Of a DNA stretch of 64,000 bases, positions 45,801 to 57,434 are shown one piece after another. The notes below the pieces were generated by a model. The model was given only the letters and a program-made list of their open reading frames with translations, was not told where the DNA came from and searched no databases. The stretch lies in NCBI RefSeq assembly GCF_014633365.1, contig NC_068344.1, positions 34,780,670-34,844,669 on the forward strand. The letters are read 5' to 3'. The translations under genes and the position numbers were made by a program. Within the stretch, counting starts at the first letter, position 1; the number at the start of each line of letters is the position of its first letter. The stretch comes from Diospyros lotus (Eukaryota; Streptophyta; Magnoliopsida; Ericales; Ebenaceae).

Positions 45801-47690
45801 TCTGTATAAACATAGTTCTCTTTTATCAAGTTTAACAGCAGTTTCATGAGCTAAGATCATTTTTCTCCAGTAACTTCCATGATTTTGCAATGAAAATTAA
45901 CAGCCAAGGACTTTGGAGACTGAGAATTAGTGTGTGTAGTACTTGGTTTTTGGAGAATTATGATATGTAACATGAAGCTTTAGTTCCATTATAGATGTAT
46001 GATTTGATTGTGATTAGTCCTGTTATCACAGCTTGTTATTCATCTTGACATTTGTTTTGTCATTGGGTTCATTGCAAGTTTTCAAGCATCAGAAGATGTT
46101 CCAACAACTTCTATGATGTTAAACCATTCAGTAAAATGTTGCCATTATTGAGTTACCATACCATAAAAATGAACTTAAATGGAGAACCTAATATTTATAT
46201 ATTGCTAAGAATTGTTATTATGACTCAAAGTTTCAACAAAATAATGGAGTAAAGATGTGGCACTCTTTGTCAGAGTGCCATTCTGCTCAGTTGATATTAT
46301 TCTTTATGCAGAATGACAATCGAATGTACTTTCTCTTTTTTCATTTGTTTATTTTTGTGCTCGTCATTTCATTTTCAGCTGTATCAACTCAGATCTTTAG
46401 CCAGTAGTTTACTTAGTATAACCTTTCTAGTGATAAGATTTCATGGGATTCTGGCTAACCTTGTGAGATTTTTTAATAACTTTACTAGCCTTTGTAATTA
46501 TCAAGTTATGGTGACATTGGCTCAGTTATTATTTCACCAAATATGGAGTCAATAAAAGAATTTTGGCATATATCTGGGCAGGAATATGTTAAAGGAACCT
46601 CGTGCAATCCTCTAGGGGGAGACTTTTCTCTCAGCTTGGTCAAAGCAGGGAGGAGATGGCAGTGCAAAGAATCTCAGGTTTTATTGGATGTGCTAGGCGT
46701 GTATTTAACCCCATATGTATGCGGTATTACCATGGTTATACATTTTGACTGGAGTTCATGGTTTGTAATAACTTTTTGGCTTAAGAATTCACCATATAAT
46801 TCTGATTCTGTTGTCATCACCATTATAATCACTTGTTTTTGTTTCACTTTTTTTGGCTTCTGTTTCAATTGCTAGACTTTCGTTATTGAGCAATGCATGC
46901 AGGCTTATGGCATTAGTAGCCTTTAGCCTGTGCTTATGATTTACTCCATTGCCCAATTCAGGAATTTTGTTTTCAGATTTATGACTAACCTGCAATCGGT
47001 AAACAATCAAGAACTGTTTTTGGATTGCTCTTGCAATTTACCCTTTTGGTTTTTGAGAAAATTTTGATTTCTGACTTATTTTACCACTCTTGACTGTAAT
47101 GAAAGAGAATTAGATTCTGGAATTTGGCCAAATGTTTAAGTGATGGGGGAGAAAGTAGATTTAGTCAAGCTCCATTATGGTGTTTGATAAAGAGTCCAGA
47201 TACCATTGCTATGCTACTGTCCAGTCTGTTACTTTAATCTCAGTGTTCAATGTTGTTAGGAGGTGGAATCTTAAATCCTAAGCCTTAAAATTTACGCCTT
47301 TGTTATTTTTTCTTTGGGAACTACCAGCAGCAAAGAGTTGCTGCATAAGGACTAGGCATGCACTGTCTATTTGAGAAATCAAAACTTTCTCCTCTCTTAT
47401 CTTTTCCTAGCAGCCCAAATGTGCTCTTGCTTGGTCTTCAACCATACCAAACGAAAATAAATACATATATGGCTTACTTTAATTCCCTTAGTTGAACATC
47501 AGACAAAAAGAAGATGCCAAGTACCTTATCCCTTATGTAGAAAAAGAAAAAGGAAAACAACTTGTTCAACCCAGAAAATTTCTTGGCCTTCTCGGAATTA
47601 TGATTGTTCCAAAGGTGACAATTTATCCATTCAATCCTCCTGGAGCAATAAAATGAAAATCATACTATATGGTAATCTTCATCTATCTTT
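42876..47690. other. Long spacer with no supported gene
   Basis: The first few hundred bases are probably the 3' UTR of the trihelix gene. At 44120-44300 is a CACCAT/CTTCCA simple-sequence-like patch. At 44935-45680 the ends look weakly inverted (AATTTGAAATTTGGAATTAA against minus-strand CCCCATTTGGAATTAATGAA), with internal GAATTC-rich copies, so a decayed hAT- or Harbinger-like MITE is possible. Short open frames (for example 46543-46875) have no recognisable domain and biased composition; I do not call them genes. Confidence 0.45.
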
Positions 47691-47692
47691 TC

Positions 47693-48595
47693 TCAGAATA
47701 TGTAGTCCTGGGATTTACATGTATAATAGAAAACAACATTCATGATCGTGTCCAAAACAAGCACCCAAGAGTACATGGAAACCAACGTTGGACCTTCCCA
47801 CAAGTTCATCCCTCTATACATCCTGAACTCAAACAAACACTCAACTAGCCTAAAACCTACATTACTCAATAAAGCCATAGCCAGGGCCATTTGTTTTCTC
47901 CCCTTAATAAGACTCCTAGCCTTTACTAATGATTCAAACCCAGAACACTCACCCTCCAATACAGATAAAACTCTTGCTAAGTTTCCCACAACCATCACGT
48001 GTGCAAATGCCACACAAAAGGGTACCCCAAAAAACCCTATGACAGTCCAGAAACCTAATGCCCTTGAACATATACCCCATGCTAGCAGTATCTTTGGAGC
48101 AGTAGTCAAACTAGTAACCAGAACTCCAAGGAGGCCAAGTATAATCATGAACTCCCAAAAACTTGTGTGGAGAAGCCTAAACCAAGCCAACCCACTTCTG
48201 ACAAAAAGCCTTCTTCCATTGAGGTTGACTCCATTGTAGGTGTCTGAAACTGCTTGAATGGTTGCGGCCCTTCCAAGGAGGGAGAAGGTGATGGCTGAAG
48301 GTAGGCAAATGATTATGTGGACAATGGTTTTTGGAAGTAGCTTGGGCAAGGGCAGATCACCATTTTGTCCAAGCACACGGTCTGTGACTTCAAGCATGGA
48401 GAAGGGTATCTGAGGAAAATTGTGAATGAGGAAGTGGGAGATGAAGAGAGAGATCGGGAGAGGTGAGAATAGAAAGATAGAAATAGAATGGAAGTAAGTT
48501 GGATGGAGTTGTAGAATTCTGATTGATTCTCTGAAGATTTGAGCTGTGTTAATGAAATGGCTTGAGTCAAGTGTTTGTATCGTTCGTCTTGGCAT
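47693..48595 (-). CDS. Plant-specific multi-pass membrane protein (300 aa, intronless)
   Basis: A single-exon gene. The protein starts with a short hydrophilic stretch (MPRRTIQTLDSSHFINTAQI), followed by about six hydrophobic segments: residues about 38-60 (SISIFLFSPLPISLFISHFL), 90-107, 142-165 (FMIILGLLGVLVTSL), 172-205 (GFFGVPFCVAFAHVMVVGNL), 236-258 and 270-292. The segment ending QAVSDTYNGVNLNGRR, and the arrangement as a whole, recall a family of intronless plant membrane proteins of about 300-330 residues with no firmly known biochemical role. The C-terminus, YYTCKSQDYIF, is shorter than I would expect for the family. The neighbours give no functional hint. Family membership rests on general resemblance. 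Confidence 0.8.
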   Translation of the reverse strand: MPRRTIQTLDSSHFINTAQIFRESIRILQLHPTYFHSISIFLFSPLPISLFISHFLIHNFPQIPFSMLEVTDRVLGQNGDLPLPKLLPKTIVHIIICLPSAITFSLLGRAATIQAVSDTYNGVNLNGRRLFVRSGLAWFRLLHTSFWEFMIILGLLGVLVTSLTTAPKILLAWGICSRALGFWTVIGFFGVPFCVAFAHVMVVGNLARVLSVLEGECSGFESLVKARSLIKGRKQMALAMALLSNVGFRLVECLFEFRMYRGMNLWEGPTLVSMYSWVLVLDTIMNVVFYYTCKSQDYIF

Positions 48596-50787
48596 TGTGT
48601 GAACTAGAGAGCGGGAGGGAAATGCAGATGATAGAATGGGAGAATGTCAGCCTGTGTGGATGTATGCTTGTTATTGATGAGTATAAAAAGGCCACCCTAT
48701 CTTAGACTCCTTATAAACTAAGGTTTGGTTGCTTGCTTGCTAATAATTCATGATTGAAGAGGCTTGTTTCAGGGTGGTCATATCATTCACCAAATTCCAC
48801 ATGCATTGTCTTTCGAATGTTGAGTTAATATTATAAAGCTATCAATCATGACTATGTAGAAATTCGTAGGTAAATAATACATTTTGAAAAAACTTGATTT
48901 GTTGCTTCGCATATTATTGAATCTGGTTACTTTGCTTGTGACAGAAGAGCTATCAATGTTGATCACAAAGTTACAACTCTAAAAGCATAAAATTTCCTTA
49001 ATTGCAGGGTTCGTCCTGAGTCAAATGCCTACCACATTCTTGCATAGAAGTTTTATTAAGATTGCTGATGCTGATTGCTGGATAACCCAAAATTTTTAAT
49101 ATCATATTTAATTACCAAAAGTGATCATGTATAGTAAAAGCTATTGAATTAGAGCTCTAGAGAATCCATTTTTCAGATGGTCGCCTACTCCATGCTTCTG
49201 GAGAGTGAATTGGGGCAAGAAAGGCACGATCACGGGATTGGAGGATTAATTAAGGGGTGATTAAAATAGGGGCTAAGGTTTCATGATGTACCTTGAACGA
49301 GGGGTAATGATTTGAGCTCCCATTTCGGATGAATTCGGGTGTGGTGGATGAAATGATGAGAAAGAGAGGAAGATTGGTAGTTGTTTGAAATTATAAAGAA
49401 TAGTTCCTGTCAACTTCAAATTTCAAGATTATCTAAACTCCGTGAAACAATAGTTAAATTATAGTCAAGGCTTCTTTGATTGAAAGACTTCTAATTCTTT
49501 GGGTAAAGTAAATGGTATATTCTTGATATTTCATATAATTATAAAGAAGATTTGTATTTATCAAAAATTATACTGATTATTCTTAATATTCAGAAATTGT
49601 ATCCAATTATTCATTATTACTAGATTCACATCACTAAGAATACCTCTAATGTTTTATATATTTACACATTTTTTAACATCTGTCTAACAAAAAAGAAGTT
49701 AGTGTAACTTTCAAAATATGAGGGGTCCAACTTGCAATTTGGTGAAACTTTGTGCTGTATTTTATTTACTCTATTCTTTTTCTTGAGTTTTTTCCTTTTG
49801 TTTCAAAGTGATGTTTGCTTCCCAGAAAAGGATAAACCATGGGAGCCAGCCGGACTGGATAAGGCAATGTTTGGATGTCTTCTTTCCCCTAGTTGTTGTA
49901 TAGGAAGCAGCCAAACAGGGCTTAAGCTGGGATGTTGTCAGAGTGGGGACTTCAGATTGGATGCTATTTCTCTCTTGAGGTGGAGGAAATGACTTCTCAT
50001 GTAAGCCAGCAATAATGCTGATAACTTGACAATTCAAACACATCCCAAGTTTTAGAATTTTCTCGTCATCTTCCATATATATATATATATATAATGATGA
50101 AAATAATTTAATTATTTTTGTGAATTTATAATTTTATTCAATCTTTTTATTTTTATCAATTAAGATCAAATTGATTTAATTAGATGTATTTTATTCATCA
50201 ATTTAGAAAGAAGTGTCTATATGTTGACTTGGCATATTAGGTATCGTATAATAGTAATATTTGTAAGAATTATATTTTTATATAAATAATATATATATAA
50301 TTTCTTGTTCAGATTTTACTTTTTTTTTATAGTTATATTTTTTTCTTTTCTTTACTTATTTATACATGTGGGTCTAATAAATATTATTATTATGACACTT
50401 GACATGTCAAGTTAACATGAACACCACCATTCTAAATTAATTGTATATGTTGGATAAAATTATATTTAATTTAGATTTAATTGTCAAAATTAAAAGAATT
50501 AGATAAAATTATAAATCAACAAAAAAAATTGAATTGTTTTTATATATATTATTATCAAGCTTGGACAACTTAAAATTTTGTTACTAAAAGTATCTGCTTA
50601 CATGTAGATGGGCAATTACATTTTCATGTTACTTCAGGGTTCATTTGGAACATCTTATAGAAATTAGTTTATTGAAATAGGTTGTAGTTTCCGTTCAAAC
50701 GTTTTTATTAATTTTATAAAAACAAATGTTAAGGTTAAGCTAATTAAGAAGTAAGAAACCCACAAAAACTAAAACAAAAAATTGAAA
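48596..50787. other. Spacer, no supported gene
   Basis: The part nearest 48595 is presumably the leader and promoter of the membrane-protein gene. A patch at 49800-49990 has a frame of 86 codons including CFPEKDKPWEPAGLDKAM, without recognisable domain. A TA microsatellite lies near 50075. The rest is AT-rich with stops in all frames. Confidence 0.45.
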
Positions 50788-50818
50788 TTTTTTTTTTTTT
50801 TTTTTTGGGGGGGGGGGG
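50788..50818. repeat. T19-G12 homopolymer block
   Basis: A run of T at 50788-50806 is followed directly by 12 G. It precedes the LTR element by about 85 bases. Similar T-to-G blocks occur at 53230 and 58207. Confidence 0.8.
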
Positions 50819-50904
50819 TTTGAGTATAAAAAAAGTAAATAATCAATTGAATATATGGTGGCAAATGAAGAGTTTAATATTTGAAACTCAATATATATTC
50901 ATAA

Positions 50905-51223
50905 TGTTAATGTCGGAGCAGGGGAATTTTAAATATTACGCTATTAATATATAAGTTGTGTTGTACCCCTTAGTTAGAGTTATAATCAACTGTACCTTTT
51001 CAATTAGATATTATAACCAAAAAGAATTACCTATAAATAAGTTAAGTGCAGAGGATGAGAGGTATGTTGAGAAATAACACAAATTCCTCTCTCAAATTCT
51101 CTCTCTCTCTCTCTCTTTCTCTAAATCCTCCCTTGTTTCAAATTCTCTCTATTTCTATTCTTCTTCTTGGATTTTTTATATTTTTTTTTAGAATTGTCCA
51201 AGACTCATCCTTGAGGCTTGATA
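50905..51223 (+). repeat. 5' LTR of the gag-only element
   Basis: Starts TGTTAATGTCGGAGC and contains ACCTATAAATAAG (TATA box) near 51030 and a long (CT)n tract near 51095-51120. It carries about 20 bases (GTCGGAGCAGGGGAATTTT) near its start that are absent from the 3' LTR. Confidence 0.75.
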
Positions 51224-51226
51224 TTT

Positions 51227-51239
51227 TGATATCAAAGCC
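51227..51239 (+). other. Primer-binding site (initiator tRNA-Met type)
   Basis: TGATATCAAAGCC lies just inside the 5' LTR and differs by two bases from TGGTATCAGAGCC, the usual complement of the 3' end of initiator methionine tRNA used by plant LTR elements. Confidence 0.7.
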
Positions 51240-51879
51240 AATCTTCGACTATGGAGTGAGTTGAGGCAATTGTTATAGCTAGGCGATTGCTGATCTACCG
51301 CAATTCCAACCTGATTCGATGATCGAAAAGTTAAGGGAATTAGGATCATCAACAAGTAGAGTTGATAGTAACACCAATCATTGGCGACACACCATTGGTG
51401 TTCAAATTGGGAATTATATGCAAGAGTAAGGCAGATTCGAAGTAAGATACTGAAGGATGGCCAAATGGACAAGGATGAAGTAGTTGGAATCAAGGATGGA
51501 GGTTTGGGGTGTCGCAAACATAGAAGGCCATGATCCGCAGGGATGACATTTCAGCCATAAGGAAGAATGTGTAAGGAGATCTCGCTACAACTCGAGAAAG
51601 TATGTAAAGAGAATTGAAAAAGCACATGTAGACCATGGATCACTACAAAGAGACCATGGATCAGTATGACCAAAGAATTAATAACATGTTCAATATGTTG
51701 TCATCACTACCTCAATTCTGGTAGCCACCAAATTTCCCTCTTACTGATCCGATTTTGCCTAGCAATGGCATCCTTTCTAGGGGCACTGAAATGCAAGAAA
51801 CAGAGGAAGATTCGATCCTAGAATTGGTGATTCAAGTAAGGGGATCCTGTTCTCAAACCTCTAATTACACTCCAATGCC

Positions 51880-52565
51880 AAGGTTAGAGATTCCGTTTGA
51901 GGGATTGAAGTTGAGGTGGTGGATCCATCATTATGAAAGGTTCTTTTAGTTTTATAATGTTGTTGAAGGGTAGAGAATTAACTTGGTAGTAGTGGCTTAT
52001 CTAAATGACATGGCTAATTTTTGGTACTAGGGGTGGATTAAGACTATGAGATTTGAGGCCAGTTGGGTTAAGTTTGTTAAAGAAATATGTGACCGTTTTG
52101 GTGAGAAAAATATGACTGATGTGATTGAGAAATTTAACAAGTTAAAACAAAACGGATCGGTAGTTGAGTATCAAATGAAATTTGAGGAATTAAGATCTAT
52201 AATGTGGAACTCGCAGCCAGTCCTAATGGAGTAATACTTTGCATCTAGTTTCATTAATAGTTTAAAAGATGAATTGAGGCTCATGGTCAAGATGATGATG
52301 CCTACAACAGTGAAACAAGTTGCTGAGAAATGAAGGTTACAAAAGCTTACTCTAGAAGCAATTTTCAAAAAGCACGGAATCCTATTGAGTAATAACCCTT
52401 CAACTAGTTAGTAGTTGAAAGGAAATCTTGGGGCTGCAACAATAGGAATGAACCAAGGAGATCTCGAGGTTTACTCAATAAAAAATTCTATGCCAGAACA
52501 AAAGAGATAGTTAGGATCGTGCTATAAATGCGAAGACAAATTCCATCCAAGTCACCAAATGCTAA
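51880..52565 (+). pseudogene. Broken gag of the LTR element
   Basis: The conceptual product, in shifting frames with stops, follows a Ty3-type retrotransposon gag: PRLEIPFEGLKLRWWIHHYE, NLVVVAYLNDMANFWY, an open block SWVKFVKEICDRFGEKN to YQMKFEELRS (52046-52234), then SFINSLKDELRLMVKMMMP, and a zinc-knuckle-like CYKCEDKFHPSH at about 52520-52556. In-frame stops (for example after ERFF and after PVLME) make it non-functional. Sequence upstream (51250-51880) is the less conserved gag leader. Confidence 0.8.
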
Positions 52566-52825
52566 AGATTGTTATTGAACATAGAAAGATTAGATGAAAA
52601 GGAAGAAAAGGAGGAGGAGGTTGTTCTCTAAAAAGAATTGGTGAGTGCAAGGTGATCACCGAGAAAAAGTCGCATAAATTATTACAAAAATGGACTCAAA
52701 AGTCTTACACTCTATACAGGCTGTTGAATTTGAAAAAAAAATGACTAAGGCAGATGAGGAGCATTCAAAAGTTACGAACTATTACACTTGAACTCCTCAA
52801 TGGGATTGCCACAACCCCAAGAATA

Positions 52826-53098
52826 TGTTAATCATTATGCTATTAATATATAAGTTGTGTTACACCCTTTAGTTAGATCTGTAATCGATTGTACCTTTTT
52901 AGTTAGACATTACAACTGAACGGAAAAGCCTATAAATAGAGGATGAGAGGCATATGGAAAAATAACACAAATTTTTTTCCTCATTTTTCTTTCTCTAAAT
53001 CCTTCCCTTCCTTTCAAATTCTCCCCCCATTTTTATTCTTCTTTTCGGATCTTCTCTATATTTTGAATTGTCAAAGTCTCAACCTCGAGCCTTGACCA
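52826..53098 (+). repeat. 3' LTR of the gag-only element
   Basis: Begins TGTTAATCATTATGC and ends near TTGACCA. It contains GCCTATAAATAGAGG (TATA box) near 52930 and matches the 5' LTR along its length with many differences. Confidence 0.75.
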
Positions 53099-53229
53099 TT
53101 AACTCAGATTATAATCAAAATAATCATTTAATATGGTAATGGTCTAGTAGAAAATGGATCAAGGATGGGATTTGGAGTAACCAGTTGAGCCAACACTCTG
53201 CTCTCTTTTATAGTCATGGAAACTAAGTC

Positions 53230-53232
53230 TTT

Positions 53233-53263
<31 letters not shown>

Positions 53264-53267
53264 GGGG
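53230..53267. repeat. T13-G25 homopolymer block
   Basis: About 13 T followed by 25 G, the longest G run in the window, located 130 bases after the LTR element. G count is uncertain, as such runs are often mis-sequenced. Confidence 0.8.
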
Positions 53268-53925
53268 TTGGTTTAATATGGCTATTGATAAGAATTTATA
53301 GTCACTATCTTTTGGGTGTGTACTAATAAACTTGCTAAATATGTGCACTATTATCTCCGATACTATAATATCAATAAAGTACATAAAAATTTATATATAA
53401 ATTAATTTCTATAAAAAATTAAACTCTAATCACAAAGAAAGACAATTAGAAGTTTTTATTGATAGGACAACAGGTTGAGAGTGGAAAAGAACTTTGTATG
53501 ATAGACCCTGCATGCCCAAACAGTACGAGAGAAGATGCCTTTTTTCCTGAATATGTCTCAGCCTAAAACTGTATTATCTTTATCTCACCAGTCCAGCAAA
53601 AGGGAAACTAACCGAACTTAGTTTAATTCCTTCTTAAAAAAATGAAAATAAATAAGTAAAAGAACTTGCCTAGCCTAACTTAAAAGAACCCAAGGGTAGC
53701 TTCTTCTTTTCCCGGGCTTGAAGCAAAGTTCTCTCATATTGTGACTAAATATCACAGCATGACTTAAGTGCAGGCTTGGCCTAGACCTTTCTTCATCAAA
53801 ACATTAAAACTAAATTCGATACTTGATATGACATTGACAGTTATGACAAGAAGGAACTTTTTGTCTTTATTCATCATTATTGTTTACCCTCCATGTTTGT
53901 TGCATGGCAAAGCCAGCAAATGCAT
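53268..53925. other. 3' flank of the ALDH gene
   Basis: Contains the presumed 3' UTR of the aldehyde dehydrogenase on the minus strand. No other feature was recognised. Confidence 0.5.
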
Positions 53926-56900
53926 TCAGAGCCAGGGTGAGTTGTAAATGGGAGTAACCACAGACTTGACATGAAGATACTTGTGAAGAGCATGTAGACC
54001 CATATCTCTCCCAAAGCCACTCATCTTGTAACCTCCATATGGGCAGTCTTTGTCAAAAGCAAAGTAACAGTTGATCCAAATGATTCCAGCCTTCACTGAT
54101 CTTGAAACTGTGTTGGCAATATTCAGATTGTTGGTCACTATGCCTGCTGCCAGCCCATATCTTGTGTCATTGGCTCTCTTTATTGCCTCTTCTACTGTCC
54201 TGCAGTGTTCAAAGTAGAGTAAAAAAGGTTTTAAGTTTCAGTTGAAATCCAAAGCCTAAATGAGATTTTGTTGCTACATAAGAAGATCCACTTACTTGAA
54301 CTTCATTAGTGACATGACAGGGCCAAATATCTCATCCCTTGCAATTAGCATATCATCCTGAGTAATTTAATAGCGTTAATTTAAGAGCAGTAACATATTT
54401 GTGGGCCCATTACTCATGTTCAATAAATTGATTTAGTTCAGGTTCAAAAAGTAATGATTGTAAGCTTTTAAAAATGTCTTTACCATAACATTACTGAAAA
54501 TTGTTGGCTTTATATAGTATCCTTTCTCGCCATAGCGCTCCCCACCAGTTAGAAGGGTGGCCCCTTCCCTCTTGCCATGCTCAATGTATGAAAGTATTTT
54601 CTCAAATTGAGTCTTATCTACCTGAAAACAGTGTAATTTACACTTATGATTATATAAGTTATGTATAACTTCTATTTGCACATCAAAAGAATATAAAAAA
54701 TTGTGATTATACTTGAGTTTAGAAGGAATTGGAAGGAAATGGAAAACGATCAAGCTGTAGGAATAGAAAGTCCATTTTCAAGCATTTTCACTTTCCCTTT
54801 ACTTTACTTTACTTTACTTCACTTAATTATAGTTTATAGAGTTTATAGCAGTCAACTTTCTTTGTTTACCTGAGGCCCTTGTCGAACAGAAGGATCAAAG
54901 GGGTCCCCAACCACCCAAGTCTTTGCCTTTTCCAACAACTTCTTCACAAGTTCATCATAAATCCCTTCTTGAACTAACACTCTCGAACCAGCAACACAAA
55001 CTTCACCCTTCAAGCCCAACAACATTAAAAGAGAGTCAATATTACAAGAACAAGAACAATCAAGCATGGAGCAAACTAAATGCAAGAAATCAATAATTAA
55101 TTGAAGTGTGTATAGAGTTATCCTGCCTTGTTATGTAGAATGCCTAGTAGAGCAAGATCTGCTGCTTTATCAACATCTGCATCATCAAAAATGATGAGCG
55201 GTGACTTCCCTCCCAATTCAAGTGAGATTTGCTTTAAATTGGTCGTGGCTGCAGCTTGCATTACAAGACGTCCCACTTCTGTCGATCCTGTAAAGCTTAC
55301 CTATCCAAACATCAAAATTAGAGATGAGGTTATTTAATCATATATTTGAATGATTTTTGTTAAAAATAAAATATATGAGAGACTAATATTGTTAAAAATA
55401 AAACATCAAAAATGATTTGATCATATTAAAAGAACATCAATAAAGGTCTCTGTGTGACGATAGCGGATGGATTGGAACAACTTTTTAACACAAAAGATGA
55501 AGGAAGGCCAAGAAAAAATCTCTTGAAGCATGGAATACTAATATAAGTATAATAGGAGTTGCAAGAGTTGTACATAATATATATAAGACTATAAATAGAA
55601 ATGACTCGTGAGCTAATGTAACTAACCCCAAGTATATATAGTGCCTAGGTATATTGTTACAAAGAACACAAGAAAAATCCAACGGCAGAAAAGGTTCCAG
55701 TTTCTAAACTTGTAACTCAAATACAAGTGATTGTAGGGATTTGAAGGAGATGGTACCGTACTCACTTTATCAACGTCCATGTGAGAGGCGATGGCAGCAC
55801 CAGCTGTTGGTCCAAAACCCGTTATAACATTCAACACGCCATTAGGAATACCTGCCTAATGATCAAAAGAGATCATTAAAAACAACCAGTTGCCATATGA
55901 GCTTTAGAGCAATGGAGGTTAATCAAATAATGTAGCGAAATTAGAGCTTAATTACCTGTTTAGCTAGATGAGCATGGTAGAGAGCTGAAAGAGGAGTCTG
56001 CTCGGCGGGCTTGACAATCATGGTGCAGCCAGCGGCTAGGGCTGGGCTAACCTTCATGAAGAAGAGGGAAGTTGGGAAGTTCCAGGGAATGATGTGGCCG
56101 ACGACGCCGACAGGCTCCAACAGGGTGTAGGCTTGAAACTCGCCAGACATCTTTAGCGTCTCGCCGTGAATCTTGTCAGCAGCGCCGGCGTAGTAACGTA
56201 GAAGATCTGCTGCTGCCGGAATGTCCCTGTCCATGCCCCGGCTAAACAACTTCCCGGCGTCAATGGTGTCCAAGGCGGCTAGCTCCTCGGCATTTTCGTC
56301 GATTAGATTTGCCAGTTTCATAAGTATCTTTGCCCTTGCCTGATGCAGGAAAAGAGTGGGAAATTTTAGCTATGGAGGTAATTGGGTTGAAAAATGACGT
56401 ATTAAAGAACACTTACTGAGCCAGATAAACGAGGCCAAGGACCATAGTCGAAAGCTTCTCGAGCAGCTTTAACAGCTAGATCAACGTCTTCTTTCTCACC
56501 TTCAGCAATCTTTGCTATCACCTCTCCTGTTCTTGGATCTATTGTCTCAAATGTTTTCCCTTCATTAAAATACTCAAAAATTAAACAACGGAATTAGATA
56601 ATTTTATCATCAATCACCATCTACCTTTAGAGATCCTTGGCGGCCAGACAATTTTCAAATGCAAAAGTTCATTATCTTCTCTTGAACAACTGAATTACAT
56701 AGAAATCTTTCATACAAAACATTTAACAGTTAATGCAATAATCATAGTTTTTATTATTCTTGAGTAGACATGGAAAGTTGAAAGAATATGGAATAAGATT
56801 AACATCTGATGCGGTTATCAATCAAAATTCAGCACAAATTGATCAAATCGAAATAATATTTTAATATTTTTTAAAATTTAAAATTCTACTTAATTTAAGA

Positions 56901-57293
56901 TTCTATTTCATGTTATTTTAATACTTCTTAAGTTTTAGAATTTCACTTGATTTAAGATTCAACTTCATGTTTCTACTATTTAGAATTCTACTTCATGTTA
57001 AATTAGAATTTTAATTAGATTTTGTTTATAAATATTAAATGAATTTGAATTAGTCAAATATTATAAATATACCTAAGATCTAGAATTTGTAATAAAAAAA
57101 TTTCAATTAAATTTCAACAATCTATTTGGGTTTCTTAGCAAAACAATCTTATTTTTGCATCTTTTTGAAAGTCAAGGTTCGACCACTGAAATTTATTTTT
57201 TTAAGAGTTTATTTTAGTGTATTTTCTTCATACTCGCGCTATACACTTCATTTATCATCAAAGAGCTAGCTAGCAAATATAGGAATAGAAAAA

Positions 57294-57324
<31 letters not shown>

Positions 57325-57434
57325 AAAGAACCTGAAATGGAATCCACAAACTCTCCATTGATGAACAGCTTCTTGAACTTTATCTCTGGGATCTTCATAA
57401 ATGCCTCTGAACTCCCATTCCTCTCTCCCTCCAT
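53926..57434 (-). CDS. ALDH2C4: ALDH2C4-like aldehyde dehydrogenase (9 exons, 501 aa)
   Basis: A cytosolic NAD(P)+-dependent aldehyde dehydrogenase; family members oxidise sinapaldehyde and coniferaldehyde to sinapate and ferulate. Exons: 57332-57434, 56417-56559, 55956-56339, 55766-55855, 55127-55300, 54870-55007, 54484-54621, 54296-54357, 53926-54199; total 1506 bases with stop. The key residues fall at the canonical numbers: N169 in IIPWNFP, E268 in SLELGGK, C302 in GEVCVAGSR. The cofactor-binding FTGSTEVG is at 243-250. The C-terminal part reads [12 protein letters not shown] and [13 protein letters not shown]. There is no transit peptide; the N-terminus is [12 protein letters not shown]. 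Intron 5 appears to use a GC donor (CAAG then GCAGGA at 55121-55130). A CT/GA microsatellite lies just upstream of the ATG. A broken sister copy stands upstream. Confidence 0.94.

Larger units (their letters stand above)
50905..53098 (+). mobile_element. Gag-only LTR retrotransposon (TR-GAG-like), decayed
   Basis: Two related terminal repeats (about 50905-51223 and 52826-53098) begin TGTTAAT and share CTATTAATATATAAGTTGTG, a TATA-like CCTATAAATA, GAGGATGAGAGG, AATAACACAAATT and a CT-rich tract. The 5' repeat is followed by a primer-binding site like that for initiator tRNA-Met. The interior is only about 1.6 kb and encodes a broken gag; no protease, reverse transcriptase, RNase H or integrase was seen. 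The repeats differ by many substitutions and indels, so the insertion is old. No clean target duplication was found. Confidence 0.85.

Noticed and set aside
46543..46875. 110-codon plus-strand frame
   Set aside because: No recognisable domain, aromatic-rich AT composition, and an equally open frame on the other strand.
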